Assembly (NCBI GenBank): GCA_905221345.1
Contig: CAJNCW010000002.1
Location: forward strand, 248,001 to 312,000
Source: a bacterium
GTDB taxonomy: Bacteria; Bacillota; Bacilli; Lactobacillales; Streptococcaceae
Length of the DNA stretch: 64,000 nt
Reading direction: 5' to 3'
The notes beneath the pieces were generated by a model, which saw only the letters and a list, made by a program, of their open reading frames with translations, searched no databases and had not been told where the DNA came from. A program made the position numbers and the translations under genes. Each line of letters begins with the position of its first letter. Positions within the stretch are counted from its first letter, which is position 1. Below are positions 1 through 10,401 of this stretch, in pieces.

Positions 1-662
1 CCAAAACCGCTCAGAAGATTAAAATTTGTATAACTTAGTGTATCTCTATAATATAATTTCTCAATCTTTTTTAAATTAAAGAGAATATTTATTATGCTAA
101 CATCAGAACTTAACCCTAAATGTGTTTTATCACCATTATTCCTTGTCATTATATGATCTTCCTTTATGGAAGTGAAATCAAATATTTCTTTTTTTGAGCG
201 TACTGGTTTTGCCTTCTTTGCTGAGAAGGTTTCATCAACAAAAAAGTATTTATATTCCCCCTCATCCTCATCGTATCTTCTAGAAATGACTGATTCTAAC
301 TTATTAATTGTTTGTTTCCCATTAGTTTCATCATAAAAGAATATAGTATATTTTACTTGTTTATTAATATCTAGATGTAAAACATTACTAGCGTCAGAAC
401 TTTGCAAGATTACTCTTGGACTGTAGTTTATAGATTTAGCTTGGATAATATTTAACGCAACTATTATTGCATTTAATATTTGAGTTTTACCAGAAGCATT
501 TAATCCAGTAAAAGTAAGAGTTCTATTAGCATAGAAATTATTAAATAGATGGATCAGTTCGTGTTTCTCATCTGAGCTAACTCGTGCTTCGGAGAAAAAG
601 TCTATTTCAATTTTTTTATCAAATAAAGCGACGTCTTCAATTATTATTTTCAATAATTTCAT
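1..662 (-). CDS. AAA-type (AAA_15/AAA_21-like) ATPase, 5' part only
   Basis: The minus strand is open from the ATG at 662 to the window edge, about 220 codons, so the C-terminal part lies outside. The protein starts MKLLKIIIEDVALFDKKIEI. Near residues 51-58 it has a P-loop, GLNASGKT, in the place expected for SMC/ABC-like AAA_15 proteins, where a short N-terminal strand and loop precede Walker A. Signature, Walker B and any nuclease or effector domain are not visible. AGGAG lies 7 nt before the ATG, with a good promoter upstream. The gene is very AT-rich compared with tig and sits beside a dead insertion sequence, which suggests transfer. Proteins of this class are often phage-defence or abortive-infection ATPases; that role is inference only. 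Confidence 0.75.
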   Translation of the reverse strand, partial: MKLLKIIIEDVALFDKKIEIDFFSEARVSSDEKHELIHLFNNFYANRTLTFTGLNASGKTQILNAIIVALNIIQAKSINYSPRVILQSSDASNVLHLDINKQVKYTIFFYDETNGKQTINKLESVISRRYDEDEGEYKYFFVDETFSAKKAKPVRSKKEIFDFTSIKEDHIMTRNNGDKTHLGLSSDVSIINILFNLKKIEKLYYRDTLSYTNFNLLSGF

Positions 663-691
663 TTCATTACTCCTAATTATGTTTTATAACT

Positions 692-720
692 ATTTTATAT
701 TAATTTCATAAATTAAACAA
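692..720 (-). promoter_or_regulatory. Sigma-A promoter of the partial ATPase gene
   Basis: On the minus strand TTGTTT (715-720) and TAAAAT (692-697) are separated by 17 bp. The ATPase start codon is about 30 nt downstream of the -10. The gene therefore appears to be independently transcribed and first in its operon. Confidence 0.55.
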
Positions 721-917
721 CAGATAACTACTGATTTTTGTAATTATTTGTTATATTTTGCTAGAATATATTATTGCAGAGGGAGGATTAATTCATTTTT
801 TATATATCCTGCCAGTTCTTAACCAGTTTTATTACTAATTAAAACACTAATTTTATCCATTTTTTTAAAATATTTAAAGTAAAGTGGCATAAAAAACTAA
901 AAGCTCATGGAACTACT
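721..917. other. AT-rich spacer with a possible second IS3 orfA relic
   Basis: No open gene is seen. Read on the minus strand, about 800-870 resembles a stretch of the orfA helix-turn-helix region of the neighbouring element (shared GTTAAGAACTGG core, encoding VKNW) but is interrupted by stops. It may be a second, more decayed copy. Confidence 0.35.
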
Positions 918-947
918 CCCCAATAATGAGACAAGAGAAAAAACCTC

Positions 948-1622
948 TTATGTGACCAGTTTTCTATACTCTACAGGAGACAGGTCATTTAATTTCTGTT
1001 AAATTCTAGTTTCATTATAAAATATGATGTAATTTTTGACAATATCTGTTATACTATCTTTACTTAAGTTTCTCCACAGGTTTCAGACTTGAGAACAGAA
1101 TGGAATCATTCGATACAGGCACTATCCGCTGGTGTTCCTTTTCGGGACATGGAGCGGACGATGCCTTTTTCTATACAAGCCTGATAATATGCTTTTGAGG
1201 GGTAGACAGAACTCTGGTCGCTGTGTAAAAGTATCCCCTTGAAGTAGCTCAAGTTGATTAAGTATGTTGAGCACAAAGTCCGTATCTTGGCACTAGGAGA
1301 TGATATAAGCTACAATTTCACGATTATAGAGATCCATGATCGAAGATAGATAAAGTCTACAGTTTCCAAAGCAGAGGTAGGTGATGTCTGTGACAAGCTT
1401 CTCCATAGGCTTACCTGCCTGAAAATCACGATCCAGCTTATTGTCTGTTACATGGTAAGGATTCCCTAATTTAGGTCCCTTCTTGGGACGGACACGGCAA
1501 AGGCAGCACTTTTTCTTCATAATATGATAGACCTTCTTGCGATTAACGATGAGGTTATAAACTTTCTTGAACAAGCGAGTGATGGTTCGGTAGCCGTAAA
1601 TAAAGAAATTTTCCATACAGAG
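948..1622 (-). pseudogene. IS3-family orfB transposase (rve integrase) remnant
   Basis: An open stretch of 107 codons (1293-1616) encodes typical IS150-group orfB sequence, including LYGYRTITR-like, DNKLDRDF and MEKLVTDITYL, the region holding the first catalytic Asp of the DDE domain. Further along, near 1000-1200, KAYYQACIEKG and SRKGTPADSACIE are recognisable, but the conserved Trp of CIEWFHS has become a TGA stop. The last part, NYIIFYNETRI...LSPVEYRKLV, continues to about 948. The N-terminus is deleted and at least two stops are present, so it is inactive. Confidence 0.8.
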
Positions 1623-1639
1623 TTTTTCTATTTTATCTG

Positions 1640-1849
1640 CTATTTCATCCCTTTACCATAAGTATATTCTTTCCCCACAGGTTAGTGGAAACGGTACAAT
1701 TCATCATTCTGATACCATCGCCACCAGTTCTTAACCTGACTAGCATTTTTGATACTAAGGGTATCCATGATAACCTTATTTGATTTACCTCCCTTCTTCA
1801 TTTCGATACAGGCTAGCTTAGTTCCTACTGAATATGCTTTTTTGACCAT
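1640..1849 (-). pseudogene. IS3-family orfA remnant
   Basis: Starting at the ATG at 1849, the minus strand encodes MVKKAYSVGTKLACIEMKKG, followed by a helix-turn-helix segment ending QVKNWWRWYQNDELYRFH, typical of IS861-like orfA. It is broken by a stop shortly after and fuses, through a deletion, to the middle of orfB. Not functional. Confidence 0.75.
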
Positions 1850-1953
1850 AACAAAACACTCCTGTTTCTAGTTTATCAGATTTCAACAGGAGTGTTTTCT
1901 TGTGTCTCATTTTATGGGTGAAGTGCCAGCAGGTGGGCTTTTCTCTTTTAAGA

Positions 1954-3237
1954 TTATTTTACTGTTGCAGTGCTTGTGATCAATTCAACAGCTTTTTTGA
2001 TTGCGATATCGTGTTTCAACATATCAGCTGAAAGCAAGTTTTGTACTTGTGCCACTTCCATGTTGTAAGTTGCTGCCAATTGTTCGATTTCTTTTTGGAT
2101 TTCTTCTTCAGTAGCGTCAAATCCTTCAGCCTTCGCAACTGCTTCGATAACAAGGTTAGTCTTAGTACGTGACTCAGCTTCTGCTTCGTATTGTTTGTGA
2201 AGGTCTTCTTGAGTAGTTCCAGTGATTTGGAAGTACATGTCAGGGTTAATACCTTGACGTTGCAAGTTTCCAAGGAATTCATTTACTGAGCGGTGAACTT
2301 CCTCGTGGATCATTTCTTCTGGAAGTTCTACGATTTCAGCGTTTTCTACAGCTTTATCAATTGCTGCACCTTCAAGAGCATCTTTGTATGCTTCTTCTTT
2401 CGCAGCAGTCAATTCTTTGCGGTATTTTTCTTTCAATTCGTCAAGTGTTTCCACTTCTTCGTCGATGTCTTTTGCAAGTTCATCGTCAAGAGCTGGAACT
2501 TCTTTGGCTTTTACTTCGTGGATAGTTGTCACGAATTTAGCTTCTTTACCTGCAAGGTCTTCTGCTTGGTAGTCTTCTGGGAATGTTACAACTACATCAA
2601 CAGTTTCGCCAGCTGAGTGACCAACCAATTGGTCTTCAAAACCAGGGATGAATTGTCCTGATCCAAGTCCAAGTGAGAAGTTTTCACCTTTTCCACCGTC
2701 AAATTCAACACCATCGATAGAACCAACGAAGTCAATGACAACAGTGTCGCCATTTTCAGCAGCACCTTCTTTGATAACCAATTCAGCCAAGTTGTTGCGT
2801 TCGCGTTCGATACGTTCTTCAACATCAGCGTCTGTGACTTCTTTTTCTACATCTACTGATACTTCAAGGTTTTTATAGTCACCCAATTTAACTTCAGGTT
2901 TTGTCACAACTTCAGCTGTGATAACCCAGTCTTGACCTTTTTCCATTGAAGTCACATCGATTTTTGGTTGCGCAACGACTTCAAGACCAGCTTCTTTTAC
3001 AGCTGCTTCATAAGCGTTTGGCAAAAGAGCGTTCAACACATCTTGGTAAAGTGTTTCTTCACCAAATTTTTTATCAAAGATAGGACGTGGAAGGTGACCT
3101 TTACGGAAACCTGGAACGTTAAGAGTTTTCTTTACTGAGTTGAAGACACGATCCACTTCTGGTTTGATCTGGCCTTGAGAGATCGTGAAAGTCAAGACAC
3201 CACGGTTTGTTTCTTTGTTTTCAAATGATACAGACAT
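1954..3237 (-). CDS. tig: Trigger factor, ribosome-associated chaperone/prolyl isomerase
   Basis: A 427-residue protein of normal family length. The N-terminal ribosome-binding domain contains the signature region [10 protein letters not shown] (about 42-51). The central FKBP-type isomerase domain (about 150-245) includes [14 protein letters not shown] and [13 protein letters not shown]. The rest is the helical C-terminal chaperone domain. It binds nascent chains at the ribosomal exit tunnel and assists folding. The gene is monocistronic, with AAGGAG upstream of the ATG and its own promoter at 3275-3304. The 3' end abuts the dead IS; I see no strong intrinsic terminator between them. Confidence 0.97.
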   Translation of the reverse strand: MSVSFENKETNRGVLTFTISQGQIKPEVDRVFNSVKKTLNVPGFRKGHLPRPIFDKKFGEETLYQDVLNALLPNAYEAAVKEAGLEVVAQPKIDVTSMEKGQDWVITAEVVTKPEVKLGDYKNLEVSVDVEKEVTDADVEERIERERNNLAELVIKEGAAENGDTVVIDFVGSIDGVEFDGGKGENFSLGLGSGQFIPGFEDQLVGHSAGETVDVVVTFPEDYQAEDLAGKEAKFVTTIHEVKAKEVPALDDELAKDIDEEVETLDELKEKYRKELTAAKEEAYKDALEGAAIDKAVENAEIVELPEEMIHEEVHRSVNEFLGNLQRQGINPDMYFQITGTTQEDLHKQYEAEAESRTKTNLVIEAVAKAEGFDATEEEIQKEIEQLAATYNMEVAQVQNLLSADMLKHDIAIKKAVELITSTATVK

Positions 3238-3274
3238 TCTGTCATTTCTCCTTAAAATTTTTTAAATACAGTCT

Positions 3275-3304
3275 ATTATAACATAAACGGGCGACTTTTT
3301 TCAA
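3275..3304 (-). promoter_or_regulatory. Sigma-A promoter of tig
   Basis: TTGAAA (3299-3304) and a perfect TATAAT (3275-3280) are 18 bp apart on the minus strand, about 40 nt upstream of the tig start. Confidence 0.65.
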
Positions 3305-3329
3305 GTAATGAATGCGCTTTTCAACGATG

Positions 3330-3986
3330 CTAGAGATACTTGCTGGCTTCCTTGATACTAAGTTCAGCCATTCTTTCCCTGTTTTTTTCGATGAAACATG
3401 CTACCCAGTCTGGATTGGTCTTGGAGTAGTCTCTTAGAGCCCAGCCGATGGCTTTATTGATAAAAAATTCTGTCTGGTCCAGATTGTTTAGTAGGACCTT
3501 TTCCATCAGTTGGACATTTGTTTTCTCTTTTCTTAACAACTGGTGGTCAATAGCGACTCGCCTCAACCAGATATTGTCTGATAGGCTCCATTTTAAAAGC
3601 ACTTCTTCAAGTTCCGGATGGTTAGCCACCAAACTTCCTACTACTCTATCTAAGATATCTACCGTGTCCCACCAAGACTTGGTCACGACCAGACGCTCAA
3701 GCTCAGGCAAGTCATCCTTCGTTAGATAAGACTGCATGGCTTTCAAATAGTTGGCAGCCACATATTGGTATTCTCTAGGCTCCTTTTCCCAGCAAGTGTC
3801 TACAAAATCCCAATCGATAATTCTTGTTTTTTTCGCTTCTGGAAAATACTTTTTATAGAGTGCATTTCTTTCAGGACCTGCAATACCTAAAAAGGGAAAT
3901 TGATGACGCATATAGGCTTCCATAGACCCTGCTTTTTTCGGATCTTTTGCCGCTTCTAGCTCCACAAGTAAATCTGTTAGATTCAT
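3330..3986 (-). CDS. AlkD-like DNA alkylation repair protein (HEAT-repeat glycosylase family)
   Basis: This 218-residue protein matches the DNA_alkylation/AlkD family, which removes bulky or charged alkylated bases through a HEAT-like helical repeat fold. Family-typical features are FLGIAGPERNALYKKYF near the N-terminus, the tract WWDTVDILDRVVG (about 105-117), and the C-terminal FFINKAIGWALRDYSK with the conserved Trp/Asp region. Its ATG directly follows the liaR stop (TAGATG), so it is the last gene of liaFSR-alkD and should be co-transcribed with the cell-envelope stress system. Substrate is not deducible from sequence. From memory the same pairing occurs in pneumococcus. Confidence 0.85.
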   Translation of the reverse strand: MNLTDLLVELEAAKDPKKAGSMEAYMRHQFPFLGIAGPERNALYKKYFPEAKKTRIIDWDFVDTCWEKEPREYQYVAANYLKAMQSYLTKDDLPELERLVVTKSWWDTVDILDRVVGSLVANHPELEEVLLKWSLSDNIWLRRVAIDHQLLRKEKTNVQLMEKVLLNNLDQTEFFINKAIGWALRDYSKTNPDWVACFIEKNRERMAELSIKEASKYL

Positions 3987-4619
3987 CTAAAAATCCTCAT
4001 GCCCGACCAAGTGGTGCTGAAAGGCATAGACCGCCGCCTGGGTGCGATCACTAACCTCAAGCTTGGCAAGAATGTTGGACACATGGGTCTTGACCGTCTT
4101 GAGAGAGATAAAGAGTTCATCAGCGATGCGCTGATTTTCATAACCCTTGGCGATGAGTTGAAGCACATCACGTTCACGCGCAGTCAATTCCTCATGAAGC
4201 TCGATATGATTGCGATGGTATTCGACTTTCTTGCTGACCTCTTGTTCAATGGCTAACTCGCCAGCAGCCACCTTACGAACTGCATGAAGCAGTTCGTCTG
4301 CACTAGAAGTCTTGAGCATATAGCCTTTTGCACCAGCATTCAAGACTGGCATGATTTTTTCATTGTCCAAGTAAGAGGTCACAATTAATATCTTGGCTTC
4401 AGGCCATTCTTTGAGGATGGCCAAGGTTGCATCAATCCCATTCATCTCAGGCATGACGATATCCATGACAATGACATCTGGACGCAGTTCCAAGGCCAAG
4501 TCAATACCTTGAGCCCCATTGGCAGCCTCGCCCACAACTTCCACATCGTCTTGGAGATCAAAATAGCTTTTCAAGCCCAATCGAACCATTTCATGGTCAT
4601 CTACAAGTAAAATTTTCAT
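3987..4619 (-). CDS. liaR: Response regulator LiaR (VraR family)
   Basis: A 210-residue NarL/LuxR-type regulator. The receiver domain (1-120) has acidic residues D7 and D8, phospho-acceptor D53 in VIVMDIVMPEMNG, and the Lys of KTSS near 103. The C-terminal LuxR-type HTH (about 145-205) contains LTARERDVLQLIAKG and SLKTVKTHVSNIL. It is the output of the LiaFSR three-component system that senses damage to the lipid II cycle. The gene follows liaS by 13 nt and precedes the AlkD-like gene without a gap. The LiaR assignment rests on family features plus the neighbouring liaF and liaS. Confidence 0.92.
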   Translation of the reverse strand: MKILLVDDHEMVRLGLKSYFDLQDDVEVVGEAANGAQGIDLALELRPDVIVMDIVMPEMNGIDATLAILKEWPEAKILIVTSYLDNEKIMPVLNAGAKGYMLKTSSADELLHAVRKVAAGELAIEQEVSKKVEYHRNHIELHEELTARERDVLQLIAKGYENQRIADELFISLKTVKTHVSNILAKLEVSDRTQAAVYAFQHHLVGHEDF

Positions 4620-4632
4620 CTATACTCCTTTA

Positions 4633-5628
4633 TCATTCCTTGTCTAGCAGGGGAATACGGATATCAACCGCCAGTCCTTGCTTTGGAGCTGTCAAAAGTT
4701 GAATGTTTCCTGCCATATCTTCGACCCGCTCCTTGATATTTCGCAGTCCATAACTCAAGTCATCTAAGCTCCCCAACTGGAAACCAATCCCATTGTCCAC
4801 CACCTTCAGTTGCACTTCAACATCTGTCTGATAGAGGTAGACATCTAGGCAAGATGCCTGGGCATGGCGTAGGGTATTGCTGATCAACTCCTGCAAAATA
4901 CGGAAGATATGTTCTTCAATCTTCTTGGGCAATTTAGACACGTTTTGCTTGAGACTAACCTTGAGATCACTCTTGTCCTCTAGCTCTTTTAAGAGGATTT
5001 GAATCCCCTCAACCAGACTCTTCTCTTCCAACTCAACTGGTCGCAAATGTAAGAGCAAGACCCGCAAATCTTTCTGGGCTGTTTCAAGGATAGATGCAAC
5101 ACTTTGCAACTGGGTCTGCATCTTTTCTCTATCCAGCTTCAAAGCCTGCTGACTGACACCTGATAAAATCATATGGGCCGCAAACAACTCCTGACTAACC
5201 GTATCGTGCAAGTCACGTGCAATCCGCTTCCTTTCTTTCTCAATGATTACTTCTTTCTTGACCAGACTTTGATTTTCAGCTTTTTGAACAGCTTCAGTCA
5301 AGAGGTTGAGCTTACCAGACAAGGACTTAAAACTGGCGTCCAAGTCTGGATCTACAAAGGAAACTACCTCTTTTCCTGCTAGCAGTCGCTTGAGGTTGAC
5401 TTGCATTTTTCTGCGAGAGACTTCTTCTATCACGCGCCAAAAGAGGACAAAAAAGAAGGTCATGGAAAGGCTAAAGACCAAGATCAAGAAGATGAGTTTC
5501 TCTGTTTTCTCAATATCCTGTAGCAAATAGGACCAATCCAGTTCAAAAATATCAAGTAGACTATTGGTCAAAAAGAGGATAAAGAGGAAAGAAGTCAGCC
5601 CGATTAACAGATACGATTGCTTTTTCAT
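4633..5628 (-). CDS. liaS: Sensor histidine kinase LiaS (VraS family)
   Basis: A 331-residue membrane kinase. Two transmembrane segments (about 5-26 and 42-66) flank a short outside loop, the layout of intramembrane-sensing kinases. The HisKA_3 segment is KERKRIARDLHDTVSQ with H141 as the likely phosphorylated residue, followed by a HATPase domain with NTLRHA and DNGIGF motifs. It phosphorylates LiaR when cell-wall antibiotics or envelope stress disturb lipid II cycling, and LiaF inhibits it. Its ATG overlaps the liaF stop (ATGA), so the two are translationally coupled. Confidence 0.92.
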   Translation of the reverse strand: MKKQSYLLIGLTSFLFILFLTNSLLDIFELDWSYLLQDIEKTEKLIFLILVFSLSMTFFFVLFWRVIEEVSRRKMQVNLKRLLAGKEVVSFVDPDLDASFKSLSGKLNLLTEAVQKAENQSLVKKEVIIEKERKRIARDLHDTVSQELFAAHMILSGVSQQALKLDREKMQTQLQSVASILETAQKDLRVLLLHLRPVELEEKSLVEGIQILLKELEDKSDLKVSLKQNVSKLPKKIEEHIFRILQELISNTLRHAQASCLDVYLYQTDVEVQLKVVDNGIGFQLGSLDDLSYGLRNIKERVEDMAGNIQLLTAPKQGLAVDIRIPLLDKE

Positions 5629-6323
5629 CCTCTGACCACCTCCACATCGCCAACCATAGTAGTTAGGAAAATCTTGACGCTCTTGTTACTCTTGAGGTAG
5701 TCTCTGGTTTCCTGATGATAGTGTTCATTGCGAAGGGATCTCTTAGGTTGATTGAGGAAAGTTAGATCTCCATAGAGGCAGTTGACACTGAGACTGATTT
5801 CCACATCTACAGGTACGATAATCTTAGTCGTTCCGACCATCTTTCTAAGGATAATGACATTATCATGATTGGTTAGGATAACTCTTTCTAGATGAATGGT
5901 GTCCTTACCCATGAGACGAAAGAGATTGATATCATCAAACTGGCAGGTCTGGTGACTAGAGAAATGATGGAGATTACCAAACCAGCGATTCTTTTCATTT
6001 TTAACCGTCACCACCTCTTCAAAGACTAAGTCGGTCTCCTCTCTTTCTTGATTCATCATTGGATAAAGAAGAAAGAGACTATAGATAACTGCCACAAAGA
6101 TAGCTAAAATCACAAAGGGATTGAGCATGACGATGAAAAAGAAAAGAATGGTTGCCACAAGGAGGAAAACATTATTGCCTTCTTTCCCTGTATAATAGCG
6201 GAGCAAGAGCAAAAAGAGGAATAGAATCAGCAAAAAACGCGAAAAATGCTCTGATACCATCAAAATCAGAGCTCCCGTCAATAAACAGGCTTCAATAAAT
6301 AAAAAGATTTGAAATTTTTTCAT
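5625..6323 (-). CDS. liaF: LiaF-type membrane inhibitor of LiaS
   Basis: A 232-residue protein with four short hydrophobic segments in the first ~100 residues, followed by a soluble C-terminal domain containing DINLFRLMGKDTIHL and MVGTTKIIVPVDVEISL, as in the LiaF/YvqF (DUF2154) family. It holds the LiaS kinase in the off state. It is the first gene of liaF-liaS-liaR-alkD. A TAAAAT -10 with an extended TGn is visible about 25 nt upstream, but the -35 is poor, which fits an activator-dependent, autoregulated promoter. No LiaR site was confirmed. Confidence 0.9.
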   Translation of the reverse strand: MKKFQIFLFIEACLLTGALILMVSEHFSRFLLILFLFLLLLRYYTGKEGNNVFLLVATILFFFIVMLNPFVILAIFVAVIYSLFLLYPMMNQEREETDLVFEEVVTVKNEKNRWFGNLHHFSSHQTCQFDDINLFRLMGKDTIHLERVILTNHDNVIILRKMVGTTKIIVPVDVEISLSVNCLYGDLTFLNQPKRSLRNEHYHQETRDYLKSNKSVKIFLTTMVGDVEVVRG

Positions 6324-6459
6324 AGCTATATCCTCTCTTTTCTATTTTATCATAATTCAAAAAAGTCACCTCGGTCTGAGGATGGAAAAAGGAGATAGGA
6401 CAGAAATCGCTCGTACAAGCTAGGTTCTTTCAGCCCACTACCGTTGGACAAAAGACTAC

Positions 6460-6488
6460 AAAAAAGGGCGGGATTCTTGTCCCGACCT
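6460..6488 (-). terminator. Intrinsic terminator of the mevalonate operon
   Basis: On the minus strand the hairpin GGTCGGGA-caagaa-TCCCGCCC is followed by six T. It begins a few bases after the fni stop. Confidence 0.8.
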
Positions 6489-6490
6489 CT

Positions 6491-8469
<1,979 letters not shown>

Positions 8470-8483
<14 letters not shown>

Positions 8484-9423
8484 CTTGACTCAAATCCTTT
8501 GTTTTTGACACAATCAAGCGGTAACGTTGACCAAAGATCTCAGATAAATGCTCCAAATCTTTCTCCTGACAGAGGACCTTGACATTGGGACCAGCATCCA
8601 TGGTAAAGTAGCAAGCCTCCCCTTGCTCACGAAGTTGGCGGACAAAGTCCATCGCTTCATAAGTCGCTTCCGTCAGATATGAAAAGGCTGGTGATGCTGT
8701 TTTAGTCGTAGCATGCATAGCAAGCGCATTTTTCTCCGTTAATTCCCCAACCTTTGCAAAATCATTCTCTTTGAGATAAACAAGCATATTCTGATAATCC
8801 TTCTCAGACTGGCGAACCCAATCATCAAAGGTCGTTGAAGTTTCCACACAAAGTTTCATACCATCACGACTGGAGATTGGTTTTTTCTTGTCCTCTAGCA
8901 CCAACATAATCATAGCTAGTTTCAAGTCTGTCTCAACAGGGTAAATTTCCCCACTATCCTTGTCCCAGGCACCGAGTGGCCCATAAAAACTACGAGAGGA
9001 CGAACCAGAAGCAAACTTAGCCTCCTGTGCCAACTGACTCCGATCCAATCCAAGCTGGAAATAAGCATTGCATGCCTTGACCAGAGCGGACAAACCACTA
9101 GAACTGGATGACAAGCCAGCCGCAGTCGGCATGTTGTTGTGGGTATCGATACGGACAAAACCTTCCCCAGCCGGACGGTAACGGTCAATGATTTTGCTCA
9201 TCTTGGCATGCTCAGCCTCATTTTGTAGCTGACCATTGATATAAAAGGCATCAGCAGTCGCATAGGCTGGCAGAGGCGACAAGGTCGTCTCTGTATACAT
9301 GTTTTCCAAAGTCAGAGAGATACTGCTAGTAGCAGGCACCATCTCTTTTTCTTTTTTCTTTCCCCAGTATTTGATAATGGCAATATTTGCGTAGGAACGT
9401 ACTGTTACAGGCTTTCGATCCAT
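8470..9423 (-). CDS. mvaD: Diphosphomevalonate decarboxylase
   Basis: A 317-residue GHMP-family enzyme that makes isopentenyl diphosphate by ATP-dependent decarboxylation. Diagnostic sequence includes YANIAIIKYWGK near the start, the Ser-rich phosphate loop AAGLSSSSSGLSALV, and YFTMDAGPNVKVL towards the C-terminus with the conserved catalytic Asp. It overlaps mvaK1 by 19 nt and mvaK2 by 14 nt. Confidence 0.97.
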
Positions 9424-10283
9424 GTCTGAACAGCTCCTTTCTCTTCTAATCGTTTTGCTAGTTCTTGCGCTTGGTCCAGATTAGCTACCAAGGCGATAAT
9501 ACAGCCCCCAAGTCCACCACCACTCATCTTGGCACCTAGAGCACCATGTCTCAGAGCCGCTTCAACGAGGGAGTCTGCCTCAGGGCTACTGACACCAATT
9601 TCTTTTAAATGTAAATGCGCTTGACTGAGGATTTGTCCCAGTCCCTCAGCATCTTTTTGTCTAATCGCATCCTCTGCTTGCTGGGTCAATTCTCCCAAGG
9701 CATGCAAAAACGGTAGGGCATCCTTCCCCTTGCTTTGAACCACTTGGATGGCTTCACGAGTGTGACCATAAACACCCGTATCTGCAATCACCAAATAGGC
9801 AGATAGGTTCATCTCAAGTTCTGTAAAACCAACATTCTTGATAAAGCGAATGGGCTGGTCACTGAGACAGGTCTTGGCATCCAACCCGCTCGGATTCATA
9901 TGGGCAATCATCTCAGCCCGATTGACCAAGATTTCTAGCACATCGTGAGGCAGGTCGGCTTGATAGTAGTCAAAAACAGCTCGGATGGCTGCTATGCTGA
10001 TAGCAGCTGACGAACCCATTCCCCGTTTTTCAGGGATAGCCGAGTCAATCACACAGCGAATGCAGGCTTCTTTGATATCCAAATACTCCAGCGAGGCATA
10101 CACCGCCATGGACAAGGTATCCTCCTCATAAAGACGCCACGGGCTTTCAGCAGGGACCACCTTGCAGGTCACCTCCACCTCTAAGAGAGGCAGAGAAATA
10201 GCTGGATAGCCGTAGACTACCGCATGCTCTCCTATTAAAATAATCTTACTATGTGCCTGACCGACACCAACTTTTTTTGTCAT
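9405..10283 (-). CDS. mvaK1: Mevalonate kinase
   Basis: A 292-residue GHMP kinase, the first gene of the operon. Family motifs are GQAHSKIILIGEHAVVYGYP (about 8-27), the phosphate loop EKRGMGSSAAISIA, and GGGLGGCIIALV. It phosphorylates mevalonate with ATP. The upstream region is short: the terminator of the choline-binding gene lies at 10364-10394, then an A/T-rich stretch with a TATAAT-like hexamer, then AAAGGA before the ATG. The mevalonate-forming enzymes (HMG-CoA synthase and reductase) are not in this window. Confidence 0.97.
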   Translation of the reverse strand: MTKKVGVGQAHSKIILIGEHAVVYGYPAISLPLLEVEVTCKVVPAESPWRLYEEDTLSMAVYASLEYLDIKEACIRCVIDSAIPEKRGMGSSAAISIAAIRAVFDYYQADLPHDVLEILVNRAEMIAHMNPSGLDAKTCLSDQPIRFIKNVGFTELEMNLSAYLVIADTGVYGHTREAIQVVQSKGKDALPFLHALGELTQQAEDAIRQKDAEGLGQILSQAHLHLKEIGVSSPEADSLVEAALRHGALGAKMSGGGLGGCIIALVANLDQAQELAKRLEEKGAVQTWIESL

Positions 10284-10363
10284 GTTTTCCTTTTTGCTAG
10301 ACGAAAAGACCGTCTCATTTCATACAGTAGTATTTTCTCCTATCTATTTTATTATATTTTCAC

Positions 10364-10394
10364 AAAAAAAGCGATTGTTTCCTTCACAATCGCC
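10364..10394 (-). terminator. Intrinsic terminator of the choline-binding protein gene
   Basis: The minus strand reads GCGATTGT-gaaggaa-ACAATCGC followed by seven T. It lies just downstream of the stop at 10402. Confidence 0.85.
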
Positions 10395-10401
10395 TCTTTC
10401 A

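Larger units (their letters stand above)
918..1918 (-). mobile_element. Decayed IS3-family (IS150/IS861-like) insertion sequence
   Basis: Imperfect inverted ends are visible: CCCAATAATGAGACAAGAG near 919-937 and, on the other strand, CCCATAAAATGAGACACAAG near 1898-1917. Between them lie orfA and orfB fragments on the minus strand. The element is about 1.0 kb instead of the usual roughly 1.4 kb, because the end of orfA and the start of orfB are deleted, and several in-frame stops are present. It cannot encode a working transposase. No clear target-site duplication was identified. Confidence 0.8.

Noticed and set aside
10300..10320. AGACG/CGTCT hairpin just before the mvaK1 ribosome site
   Set aside because: Only a 5-bp stem; too weak to call a regulatory structure.
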